A DNA stretch of 64,000 bases, from contig NZ_CP048209.1 of the NCBI RefSeq assembly GCF_010119935.1, positions 5,995,001 through 6,059,000 of the forward strand, given 5' to 3'. The notes under the pieces were generated by a model. The model was given only the letters and a program-made list of their open reading frames with translations. It searched no databases and had not been told where the DNA came from. A program made the translations under genes and the position numbers. Origin of the DNA: Paenibacillus lycopersici. GTDB taxonomy: Bacteria > Bacillota > Bacilli > Paenibacillales > Paenibacillaceae. This document shows, piece by piece, positions 1 through 7,350 of this stretch. The number at the start of each line of letters is the position of its first letter. The first letter of the stretch is position 1.

Positions 1-1
1 T

Positions 2-412
2 TCGGAAGCCGGGACGAAGGCTTGGGCGGAACAGCAGGCCTTCCTCGGTCAGCAGGGCGACAATATCCAGCTTGTCATCGCAACGCTGAACGGGGACATC
101 GTCGGCAGCATCAACTCGCATCATTGCGATGCGCGCAACGGCACGTTCCGGTACGGCGTCGCGATCTTCAGGCCGCATTGGCGGCAAGGGTACGCGTCGG
201 AAGCCGTGTCCTTGCTGCTGCGCTACTTCTTCCATGAATTGCGGTACGAGAAAGCGACGGCCCATGTCTATGCGTTCAACGAAAGCTCCGTCCGGCTGCA
301 GGAGAAGCTCGGTTTTCGGCTTGAGGGCACGCTTCGCGGCATGATTTTCACGAACGGACAGCGTCACGACGAATATATCTATGGCATGCTGAGCGAAGAG
401 TTCAAGCCGTAG
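2..412 (+). CDS. GNAT family N-acetyltransferase, 5' end outside the window
   Basis: The frame is open from the window edge to a TAG stop at 410-412, giving about 136 residues without a start codon. The middle reads as the acetyl-CoA binding part of a GNAT (Gcn5-related) fold: the segment FRPHWRQGYASEAV fits the R/Q-x-x-G-x-G/A pyrophosphate loop followed by a helix, and VYAFNESSVRLQEKLGF is the typical N-x-x-S-x-x-x-x-E/K-x-G-F late motif. Such enzymes move an acetyl group from acetyl-CoA to an amine. The late part (LEGTLRGMIFTNGQRHDEYIYGML) resembles RimJ/RimL-type acetyltransferases of ribosomal protein N-termini or small molecules. The substrate cannot be read from sequence. Family assignment is firm; the missing N-terminus limits anything more. 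Confidence 0.85.
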   Translation, partial: SEAGTKAWAEQQAFLGQQGDNIQLVIATLNGDIVGSINSHHCDARNGTFRYGVAIFRPHWRQGYASEAVSLLLRYFFHELRYEKATAHVYAFNESSVRLQEKLGFRLEGTLRGMIFTNGQRHDEYIYGMLSEEFKP

Positions 413-470
413 GCCCTCATGCTGCCGGCAGCTCATGCGGCGACTCTATTACGAGAGCGAGGTTGCGCAT

Positions 471-1172
471 ATGGGAATCGTAATCGTCATTATCGTCCTG
501 GCCGTCTTCCTGCTGCTTATCGCAAGTTCGTTGAAAATCAACCGGGCAGATCCGAAACAGGCCGACGGGTCGAGACGAAACGCGAGCCGCAGCGACGGCA
601 GGACGGGCGGGCACGGAGGGCACGCTGGGCACAGCGGGCGTGGTGGGTATGGCGAGCCCGGTGGGCGTGGGGGGTATGGTGGGCGTGGCGGACCTGGGGA
701 TCGCAGCGGACCTGGCGAACCTGGGAGACCTGGCGGACCTGGGAGACCTGGCGGACCTGGCGAACCTGGCGAACCTGGGGCACCTGGCAGATCTAGTGGG
801 CACGGGGGACCTGGGAGACCTGGCGGACCTGGTGGACCTGGGGCACCTGGCAGACCTAGTGGGCACGGGGGACCTGGGAGACCTGGCGGACCTGGTGGAC
901 CTGGTGGGCACGGTGAACCTGGGAGACCTGAGGATCACGGCGGATCTGGCGAACCTGGGGGATCTAGCGGGCATGGCAAACCTGTTGAGCCCGGGAGGCC
1001 TGGTAGGCACGGCGGATTAGGTGGACCTGGGGCACCTGGCAGACCTGGTGGGCACGGAGGACCTGGGAGACCTGGCGGACCTGGTGGACCTGGGGGTCAC
1101 GGCGGATCTAGTGAACCTGGCAGATCTGGCGGGCATGGCGGAGTCAGCGGAGACGGCGGAGGCGGCGATTGA
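471..1172 (+). CDS. Membrane-anchored collagen-like Gly-X-Y repeat protein
   Basis: This 233-residue protein starts with a single hydrophobic helix (MGIVIVIIVLAVFLLLIASS), then a short polar linker rich in Arg, Ser and Asp (about residues 24-50), then an almost uninterrupted Gly-X-Y tract to the C-terminus rich in GPG, GGP, GRP and GHG triplets. I chose the ATG at 471 because GCGAGGT sits just upstream and the membrane helix begins there; an in-frame ATG at 435 would only add polar residues. Pro in X/Y positions suits a collagen triple helix, and the N-terminal helix would anchor it in the membrane with the rod probably outside. Bacterial collagen-like proteins of Bacillales are often surface or exosporium filaments; that role here is inference. 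The gene ends at a strong bidirectional terminator. The coding DNA is highly repetitive, so length may vary between strains. Confidence 0.8.
   Translation: MGIVIVIIVLAVFLLLIASSLKINRADPKQADGSRRNASRSDGRTGGHGGHAGHSGRGGYGEPGGRGGYGGRGGPGDRSGPGEPGRPGGPGRPGGPGEPGEPGAPGRSSGHGGPGRPGGPGGPGAPGRPSGHGGPGRPGGPGGPGGHGEPGRPEDHGGSGEPGGSSGHGKPVEPGRPGRHGGLGGPGAPGRPGGHGGPGRPGGPGGPGGHGGSSEPGRSGGHGGVSGDGGGGD
600..1160. repeat. Collagen-coding tandem repeat, 9 bp basic unit with 63 bp higher-order unit
   Basis: The Gly-X-Y region is built from 9 bp units such as GGACCTGGG and GGCGGACCT. A larger unit starting AGTGGGCACGG recurs at 795 and 858, exactly 63 bp apart, and a near copy starts near 1047. All lengths are multiples of 9, so expansions keep the collagen frame. 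Alternative frames stay open through the tract only because the repeat lacks stop codons in them. Confidence 0.85.
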
Positions 1173-1204
1173 TCCTCACCCGGCGCGTGAAGCCCGCGCC
1201 TTAA

Positions 1205-1242
1205 CGAAAGGGGCGGCCGATCGAAATCGGACGCCCCTTTCG
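1205..1242. terminator. Bidirectional intrinsic terminator
   Basis: CGAAAGGGGCG (1205-1215) pairs perfectly with CGCCCCTTTCG (1232-1242), and the inner CCGAT/ATCGG extends the stem. It lies between the collagen-like gene and the convergent monooxygenase gene, so it can serve both. Confidence 0.8.
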
Positions 1243-1246
1243 GTTA

Positions 1247-2581
1247 TTATCGGTTCGGCAATGCGGCGGCATGCCGATTCACCGGGATCGGCAGCCCTAA
1301 ATTCCCGCGCAGCGTATCGGCCTCGTACTCGCTGCGGAATAATCCGCGTGCCTGCAGGATCGGCACGACGTGGTCCACGAACTCCTCCAGGCCGTTCGGC
1401 CCGGCCGCGCCGACGATGAACCCGTCGGCCGCTCCGGCCTCGAACCAGGCCTGCAGCTTGTCGGCTACCGCTTCGGGCGTGCCCAGGAACGTCGGCTTCG
1501 GCGTCGCCACCTGCAGCGCGACTTGCCGCAGCGTGAGCCCCTCTTCCTTCGCACGGGCTTTCATGCGGTCCGTCGCGCTCCGGAAGCTGTTGCGTCCGAG
1601 CTCACCCAGCTCCGGAAAAGGCTCGTCAAGCGGGTATTGCGTGAAATCGTGATGCTCGTAGAAGCGCCCCAGGAAATCCAGCGCCTTGTCGATCGACACC
1701 AGATTGGCGATCTCCTCGTACTTGCGTTCCGCTTCCTCCTGCGTGCTGCCGATGATCGGCCCGATGCCCGGCAGAATGACGATTTCCTCCGGCTTGCGGC
1801 CCAGCGCCGCGGCACGGCTTTTCACGTCGTCGTAGTACGCTTTCGCATCGTCCTGCGTTTCCTGGCCGGTGAAGATCGCATTCGCCCATTTGGCCGCGAA
1901 CTGCTTCCCGGATTCGGAGGCCCCCGCCTGGAAAATAACGGTCTCGCCCTGCCGGGATCTCGCGATATTCAGCGGCCCCTTGACCGCGAAGTGGCTTCCC
2001 TTGTGGTTCAGCGTATGCATCTTCGCCGGATCGAAGAAGACGCCCGTCTCCTTGTTCCGCACGAATGCGTCTTCCTCCCATGAACTCCACAGGCCGGTCG
2101 CGACTTCCAAATATTCGTCCGCGATCCGATAACGCTCGGAATGGGCGGGATGCTGCTGCTCGGTCTTGCCGAAGTTCAGCGCAGAGCCTTCGAGCGGCGA
2201 AGTCACGACGTTCCATCCCGCACGGCCACGGCTGATCATATCCAGCGAGGCGAATTGACGGGACACCGTGAACGGCTCGCTGTACGAGGTCGACAAGGTG
2301 CCGACAAGGCCGATCTTCGAGCTGACGCCGGCCAACGCGCTCAAGATGGTCAGCGGCTCGAACCGGTTGAGGAAATGCGGAATGGATTTCTCCGTAATAT
2401 ACAGCCCGTCGGCGATGAAGACGAAATCGAACTTGCCCGCTTCCGCCTTCTGCGTCCACTTCTTATAAAGCTCGAAATTGACGCTTGCATCCGTGATCGC
2501 GTCCGGATGACGCCACCCGGAGATATTGCCTCCGACGCCGTGCAGAATGGCGCCCAGCTTGATTTGTCTCTTCGTTCCCAT
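1247..2581 (-). CDS. NtaA/DmoA-family FMN-dependent monooxygenase (LLM class), copy 1
   Basis: A 444-residue flavin-dependent oxidoreductase of the bacterial luciferase-like (LLM) superfamily, NtaA/SnaA/DmoA branch. These enzymes use FMNH2 from a separate reductase to oxidise small compounds, for example nitrilotriacetate, dibenzothiophene sulfone or dimethyl sulfide. Family landmarks are RQIKLGAILHGVG at the start, FDFVFIADGLY, the TLSTSYSEPFTVSRQFASLD segment and the GRAGWNVVTSP loop. The ATG at 2581 is preferred because GGGAGG lies 9 nt upstream; upstream in-frame codons lack a site. It is the last gene of a minus-strand series with a dipeptide-type ABC importer and a paralog at 9155-10483, about 60 percent similar by eye. 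A link to uptake and oxidation of an organosulfur or amino-polycarboxylate compound is inferred from context. No flavin reductase gene is seen in the window. Confidence 0.88.
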   Translation of the reverse strand: MGTKRQIKLGAILHGVGGNISGWRHPDAITDASVNFELYKKWTQKAEAGKFDFVFIADGLYITEKSIPHFLNRFEPLTILSALAGVSSKIGLVGTLSTSYSEPFTVSRQFASLDMISRGRAGWNVVTSPLEGSALNFGKTEQQHPAHSERYRIADEYLEVATGLWSSWEEDAFVRNKETGVFFDPAKMHTLNHKGSHFAVKGPLNIARSRQGETVIFQAGASESGKQFAAKWANAIFTGQETQDDAKAYYDDVKSRAAALGRKPEEIVILPGIGPIIGSTQEEAERKYEEIANLVSIDKALDFLGRFYEHHDFTQYPLDEPFPELGELGRNSFRSATDRMKARAKEEGLTLRQVALQVATPKPTFLGTPEAVADKLQAWFEAGAADGFIVGAAGPNGLEEFVDHVVPILQARGLFRSEYEADTLRGNLGLPIPVNRHAAALPNR

Positions 2582-3069
2582 AAGTCGGTTCCTCCCGTGG
2601 GATTTATAATATGCCGGCCGCTTCAATGGCTGACGTCGTTTCTGTTAAGCTAGCGGCCGCCGATGCGTTCAAGCCGGTGACGCTGAAGCAATTCCCCAGC
2701 GCTAAAGAACTGCGTTGACGTTATTCGGCACAATTGCCCGTTGTCTGCAACGTTACGAATCTCAGCATCGCTATATGACCTATCGACGCTGCAACTGAGC
2801 CGTGTTCACCGATATAAGGTTGCCTCGATTCGCTGCCCCGGCGAATGCGCCCATTTCGGCCGTTTAAGGCGTACACGGTTCGTTAGAGGTCGAATGTGAT
2901 GCTGGGCGTTTACCGCATAAGGAGCTGGCAGAATGGCGAACGGGCCTCCAGCAGGGCGTCGCACCGTGTATTGGCTTTTCCGCTGGCTTCCCTTCCCGCC
3001 CTTCCCCTTGGCTTAAGCTTAAATCCGCCAGTCCGGGCTTTCCGCTGCCGCCCCTCCCTTCCCGTTGGC
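2582..3069. other. Intergenic region between the ABC ATPase and monooxygenase copy 1
   Basis: This 488 bp stretch separates two minus-strand genes. Its right part (3010-3069) holds an extra copy of the ATPase gene tail. No convincing open frame with a ribosome binding site or clear terminator was found. A promoter for the monooxygenase could lie here, but I see no consensus pair. Confidence 0.5.
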
Positions 3070-3090
3070 TTAAATCCGCCAGTCCGCGGA
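3010..3090. repeat. 51 bp tandem duplication spanning the ATPase stop codon
   Basis: The 17 bp block TTAAATCCGCCAGTCCG occurs at 3019-3035 and 3070-3086, 51 bp apart, with similar pyrimidine-rich flanks (CCCTTCCC, GTTGGCTT). The right copy encodes the last residues and stop of the ATPase on the minus strand; the left one lies behind the stop. Confidence 0.75.
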
Positions 3091-5472
3091 AACGGGCCGC
3101 CGGCCGATCTCGATCGGCAGTCCGCGATCCAGCGGATCGTGGCAGGCGACGAAATGGCCCTGGTCGATCGGCCGCAATTCGGGCTGTTCGCTCGCGCATC
3201 TCGCGGTCGCCGCCGGACAGCGGGTGCGAAACCGGCAGCCGGAAGGCGGATTGGCCGGCGACGGGATCTCGCCCTGGAGGACCGCCAATTCGCGGTGCCG
3301 CTGCGGAACGGGAACCGGAATCGAGGCGATCAGCGCTCTCGTATAATGATGCGCCGGCCGCCTGAACAGCTGCTCGCTCGGCGCGATTTCAACAAGCTTC
3401 CCCAAGTACATGACGCCGATGCGGTCCGACACGTACCGCACGATATTCAACCCGTGGCCGATGAACATGGTCGTCAAATTCAACCGCTGCCTGAGATCCT
3501 GAAGCAGGTTGACGATCTGCGCCTGCACCGAAACGTCCAGCGCCGATACGGCCTCGTCCGCGAGCAGAAATTTCGGCCGCAGCGCAATCGCCCTGGCGAT
3601 GCCGATTCGCTGCCGCTGCCCGCCCGAGAATTCATGCGGGAAGCGATCGTAAGCGGACGCGCTTAAGCCGACCAGCTCCAGCAGCTCCAGAACGGTCTCC
3701 CGCTTCTCCGCGGCGCTCAGTCTGCCGTGCACGGCGAGCGGCTCGCCGATGATATCGCCGACTTTCCAGCGCGGATCGACGGATCCGTACGGATCCTGGA
3801 AAATCATCTGCATATGCTTCCGTTCCTCCCGCAGGCGGGACGGCGAGAGCGCGCCCAGCTCCCTGCCCTCGAACAGGACGGACCCGGAGGTCGGCTTCTC
3901 CAGCTGCAGCAGCACCCGGCCAAGCGTCGACTTGCCGCTGCCGGATTCGCCGACCAGCCCGAACGTCTCACCTTTGCGAATGGTGAACGAGACGTCGTCA
4001 ACGGCCTGAACCGCCTTCGCCGCAAACGAGAAGAGCGAACGGCCGAAAGGATAATGCTTGCTCACGCTCCGCAGCTCGATCAGCGCGTCTTCCGGGGAAT
4101 CCGGCATATCGGCGAATGCGTCCGGCTCGCCGTCATCCGCGGAAGCGATGGCGTCCCGAGCCGCCGGCAAAGCCGGGGCTGACGCTGCCTCCACGGCAGT
4201 CTCTACGGCTGTCCCCACAGCTGTTTCCACGGTTGTTTCCACGGCTGTCCCCACGGCAATCTCTATGGCCGTTTCCATGGCTTTCCCCATGACTCTTTCA
4301 ACAGCTGTTTCCACGGCGTTCTCTACGGCTGCCTTCACGGCCGCCGCTCCTGTCCCCGCAGCTGTCTCCACGGCTGCCACTGCTGTCCCCGCAGCCGCAG
4401 CTGTTTCCACTGACGGCGCGTAACGCGCTTCCCCGGACCATTCGGCTTGGAAAGCAGCTTCGGCAGCCTGCGGCGCCGGCCGGTCTGTCCGGCCGGCGGC
4501 GAGCCGGTCGCTATGCCAGCAAGCCGACAGCCGGCCTTCCCGATCCTTCAGCGGCGGGGCTTCGCTCATGCATGCCTCGGTCGCGTACGGACAACGGGGA
4601 TGGAACCGGCAGCCGGCAGGCAGCGCATCAAGGCTCGGGATGGAGCCTGGAATCGTATAGAGCTTCTGCCCGCGGTCGCTCTCCATCGTCGCGATCGATT
4701 GCAGCAGGCCCATCGTATACGGATGATGGGGCTCGGCGAACAATTCGGCCGCGGCTCCCTGCTCGACCACCTGCCCGGCATACATCACCACGATGCGGTC
4801 GGCGATCGCGGCCGCGACCCCCAAGTCATGCGTAATGAGCAGTATCGACATGTTGAACTCGTTCTTCAATTCCTGCAGCAGCTGCAAAATCTGCGCCTGT
4901 ATGGTGACATCGAGCGCCGTCGTCGGTTCGTCGGCAATGAGCAGCTCGGGCTGGCAGCTGAGGGCCATGGCGATCATTGCCCTCTGCAGCATGCCGCCCG
5001 ACAGCTCGTTCGGGTACTGCTTCATCCGAAGCTCGGGCTCGGGAATGCCGACGCGCCGCAGCAGCTCCACCGCCCGCTGCCAAGCCGCGGACCGCGTCCT
5101 GCTCCGATCGTGACGCCGGATGGTTTCGACGATTTGGCGGCCGATCGTAAACACCGGATCGAACGCCGACATCGGCTCCTGGAAGACCATCGCCATCCGC
5201 TTCCCGCGCAGCGAACGGAGCGCTTGCTTCGGGAGCGCGGCGATATCGACATCGCCAAGACGGATCTCGCCGGCGCTGATCCTGCCATTCTCTTCGTCGA
5301 TCAATCGCATGACGGCTTTGGAAGTGACCGTCTTCCCGCTCCCCGACTCCCCGACCAGACAGACGGTTTCGCCGGCCTGGATCGAGAAGCTGATCCCGCT
5401 GATCGCCTGCAGCGCGCCCCGGCCCTTGTCAAATTCCACGCTGACGTGCGAGATGTCCAGCAATTGACTCAC
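3070..5472 (-). CDS. Fused double ATPase of a dipeptide/oligopeptide-type ABC importer (DppD-DppF fusion)
   Basis: An 800-residue protein that joins the two ATPases usually encoded separately as DppD/OppD and DppF/OppF. The first half has Walker A GESGSGKT (about residue 40), signature LSGGM, Walker B LLIADEPT and the oligopeptide C-terminal motif GCRFHPRCPYA. The second has Walker A GESGSGKS, SGGQRQRIGIARAI, LLADEAVSALD and GCRFRTRCPAA. Between them lies a low-complexity linker of about 130 residues rich in Ala, Val, Thr and Glu. It would power the permeases encoded immediately upstream at 5496-7338. The start is GTG at 5472 behind AAGGAGG. Fusions of this kind (GsiA-like) are known; the linker is unusually long. 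The gene tail is duplicated behind the stop. Confidence 0.92.
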   Translation of the reverse strand: MSQLLDISHVSVEFDKGRGALQAISGISFSIQAGETVCLVGESGSGKTVTSKAVMRLIDEENGRISAGEIRLGDVDIAALPKQALRSLRGKRMAMVFQEPMSAFDPVFTIGRQIVETIRRHDRSRTRSAAWQRAVELLRRVGIPEPELRMKQYPNELSGGMLQRAMIAMALSCQPELLIADEPTTALDVTIQAQILQLLQELKNEFNMSILLITHDLGVAAAIADRIVVMYAGQVVEQGAAAELFAEPHHPYTMGLLQSIATMESDRGQKLYTIPGSIPSLDALPAGCRFHPRCPYATEACMSEAPPLKDREGRLSACWHSDRLAAGRTDRPAPQAAEAAFQAEWSGEARYAPSVETAAAAGTAVAAVETAAGTGAAAVKAAVENAVETAVERVMGKAMETAIEIAVGTAVETTVETAVGTAVETAVEAASAPALPAARDAIASADDGEPDAFADMPDSPEDALIELRSVSKHYPFGRSLFSFAAKAVQAVDDVSFTIRKGETFGLVGESGSGKSTLGRVLLQLEKPTSGSVLFEGRELGALSPSRLREERKHMQMIFQDPYGSVDPRWKVGDIIGEPLAVHGRLSAAEKRETVLELLELVGLSASAYDRFPHEFSGGQRQRIGIARAIALRPKFLLADEAVSALDVSVQAQIVNLLQDLRQRLNLTTMFIGHGLNIVRYVSDRIGVMYLGKLVEIAPSEQLFRRPAHHYTRALIASIPVPVPQRHRELAVLQGEIPSPANPPSGCRFRTRCPAATARCASEQPELRPIDQGHFVACHDPLDRGLPIEIGRRPVSADWRI
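4186..4414. repeat. 12 bp-period repeat coding the AVET linker of the fused ATPase
   Basis: On the plus strand, variants of ACGGCTGTTTCC recur about every 12 bp, for instance CACGGCTGTCCC, CACGGTTGTTTC and CACGGCGTTCTC. In the minus frame they encode four-residue units AVET, AVGT and TVET. The period keeps the reading frame and suggests expansion by slippage. Confidence 0.75.
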
Positions 5473-5495
5473 ATGCGTTCCTCCTTATGCGCGGC

Positions 5496-6389
5496 TTATG
5501 CGCGACGCTTCCTCGGATCGAGCGCGTCGCGCAGCTCGTCGCCGATCACGTTGACCGCCAGGACGAACAACGTGATCGCGAGGCCGGGAAACGTGCAGAT
5601 CCACCAAGCGACCGTCAAGTACCCTCTGCCTTGGGAGAGCAGCGCGCCCCAATCCGGTATTTCCTTAATAACGCCGAGCCCGAGAAAGCTTAAGCCCGAG
5701 CCGGTCAGAATCGATGTGCCCACGCCGATGCACGCCATGACCAGAAGCGGCGACAAGGAATTGGGCAGCACATGCCTGAAGAAGATCGGCAGCTCCGAAG
5801 CGCCGATAGACCGGGAGGCCGTGACGAACGGCCTGTTCTTGACGCTCAGAATTTGCCCGCGCATGATTCTGGCATAGTTCGGTATCGAAGCCAGCGCAAC
5901 CGCCAGAATCAAATTCCACAAGCCCGGACCGAGTACCGAGGCCACCGCGAGCGCCAGCAGCACGCCGGGAATCGTCATGAACACATCGATAATCCGCATC
6001 AAGATACCGTCCGTCCATTTGCCGAAATAACCGGCCAGCGCGCCGATCAGCGACCCGGCCAGCCCGCCGACGACGACCGAAGCGAAGCCGATAAACAGCG
6101 ATTCCCGCGTTCCGTACACGACGACGCTGAAGACGTCGCGTCCGAAGTAATCGGTTCCGAACAAGTACGCGGCTCCCGGCGGATGCAGAATCCGGTCCGC
6201 TTGCATGTCCGTGGGCGAATAAGGCGCGATCCACTGCGGCGCCAGGGCGCAGACGATCAGAAACAGAACGATCAGGCCGGCGGCGAAGACCATAAGCCGC
6301 GATACGGACAACTTCGGAAACGGGCGGCGGCGCGACGCGGAGACCGCTTTTGTCCGCCATGCCGCTTTTGCCGATACGGCTTCCCTCAA
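5496..6389 (-). CDS. ABC transporter permease, DppC/OppC type
   Basis: A 297-residue inner-membrane permease with about six predicted helices and a basic cytoplasmic N-terminus. The segment LFGTDYFGRDVFS near residue 75 is diagnostic of DppC/OppC/NikC proteins, and ASELPIFFRHVLPNSLSPL is the EAA loop that docks to the ATPase. The start appears to be TTG at 6389 behind a poly-G ribosome site. It follows the DppB-type gene by 19 bp and precedes the ATPase by 23 bp, so translation is probably coupled. It imports, with its partners, the ligand of the lipoprotein at 7351-9069. Confidence 0.92.
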   Translation of the reverse strand: MREAVSAKAAWRTKAVSASRRRPFPKLSVSRLMVFAAGLIVLFLIVCALAPQWIAPYSPTDMQADRILHPPGAAYLFGTDYFGRDVFSVVVYGTRESLFIGFASVVVGGLAGSLIGALAGYFGKWTDGILMRIIDVFMTIPGVLLALAVASVLGPGLWNLILAVALASIPNYARIMRGQILSVKNRPFVTASRSIGASELPIFFRHVLPNSLSPLLVMACIGVGTSILTGSGLSFLGLGVIKEIPDWGALLSQGRGYLTVAWWICTFPGLAITLFVLAVNVIGDELRDALDPRKRRA

Positions 6390-6408
6390 CTTTCATCCCC
6401 CCCCCCTC

Positions 6409-7338
6409 TTAATGCTGCAGGCGCCGAACGCGCGGATCGATGTACGAATACGAGATGTCGACCAGCGCGTTGATGACGACGTAGACGATGGCCGTGAACA
6501 GAATAACGCCCTGTACGACCGGCAAATCCTTCGACATGATGGCATCGGATATGATGCGTCCGATGCCCTGCCGCGAGAACACCGTCTCGATGACGACCGT
6601 TCCGGCCAGCATCTCGCCGATGAGAATGCCCATCATCGTAACCGCCGGAATCAACGCGTTGCGCAGCGCATGGCGGTACATGACGGCTCGCTCCGGCAGC
6701 CCTTTGGCGCGCAGCGTCGTAATAAACGGCTCGCCCAGCACCTCGAGCATGGAATTGCGGACCATGCGCACGATGAACCCGGCGCCCAGCAGGCCGAGCG
6801 TGAGCGCCGGCAGCACCAGCGTCTTCCAGCCGTCGGAGCCCATTGCGGGCAGCCAGCCCAGCGAGACGGAGAAGACGAGAATCATGAGAATGCCCGACCA
6901 GAAGGTCGGCATCGAAATGCCGAACAAGCCGATGATTCTGGCCGCGATGTCGATCGGTTTGTTGCGATGGATGGCCGCCAGTACGCCGAGCGCAACGCCG
7001 ACAAGGATCGATACGGACGATGCGGCGGCGGTCAGCTCGAGCGTAGCCGGGAAATGAGCAAGGATTTTCGGCAGAACCGGCTCCGAATTGACGAGCGAAT
7101 GGCCGAAATCGCCTCGCAGCAGCGCGCTGAAATAATGGAGCAGCTGTTCATAGAACGGCTGATCGACGCCCAGCTGATGCCGCAGATTGGCGATCGCCTC
7201 CGGGCTCATCGAGCTCGGATCGATCATGTTCATCACGACGTCGCCGGGCAGCACGTACAGAATACAGAACACCAGGATGCAGGAGCCGGCCACGACGCCC
7301 ACGGAGCTCAGCAGTCGAACCGCAATGATTTGGGTCAT
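6409..7338 (-). CDS. ABC transporter permease, DppB/OppB type
   Basis: A 309-residue permease. The N-terminus has the first helix of DppB/OppB proteins, then VLPGDVVMNM and LGVDQPFYEQLLHYFSALLRGDFGHS, a segment conserved in this family, followed by five more helices. AKGLPERAVMYRHALRNAL is the EAA loop. The ATG at 7338 has AAGGAGG about 9 nt upstream, and the gene lies 12 bp behind the binding protein gene. It forms the heteromeric channel with the DppC-type product. Confidence 0.92.
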   Translation of the reverse strand: MTQIIAVRLLSSVGVVAGSCILVFCILYVLPGDVVMNMIDPSSMSPEAIANLRHQLGVDQPFYEQLLHYFSALLRGDFGHSLVNSEPVLPKILAHFPATLELTAAASSVSILVGVALGVLAAIHRNKPIDIAARIIGLFGISMPTFWSGILMILVFSVSLGWLPAMGSDGWKTLVLPALTLGLLGAGFIVRMVRNSMLEVLGEPFITTLRAKGLPERAVMYRHALRNALIPAVTMMGILIGEMLAGTVVIETVFSRQGIGRIISDAIMSKDLPVVQGVILFTAIVYVVINALVDISYSYIDPRVRRLQH

Positions 7339-7350
7339 CTTCCGGCCTCC

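Noticed and set aside
640..1419. Additional frames through the collagen repeat
   Set aside because: They remain open only because the 9 bp repeat lacks stops in every frame; the Gly-X-Y frame with membrane helix and ribosome site is the real one.
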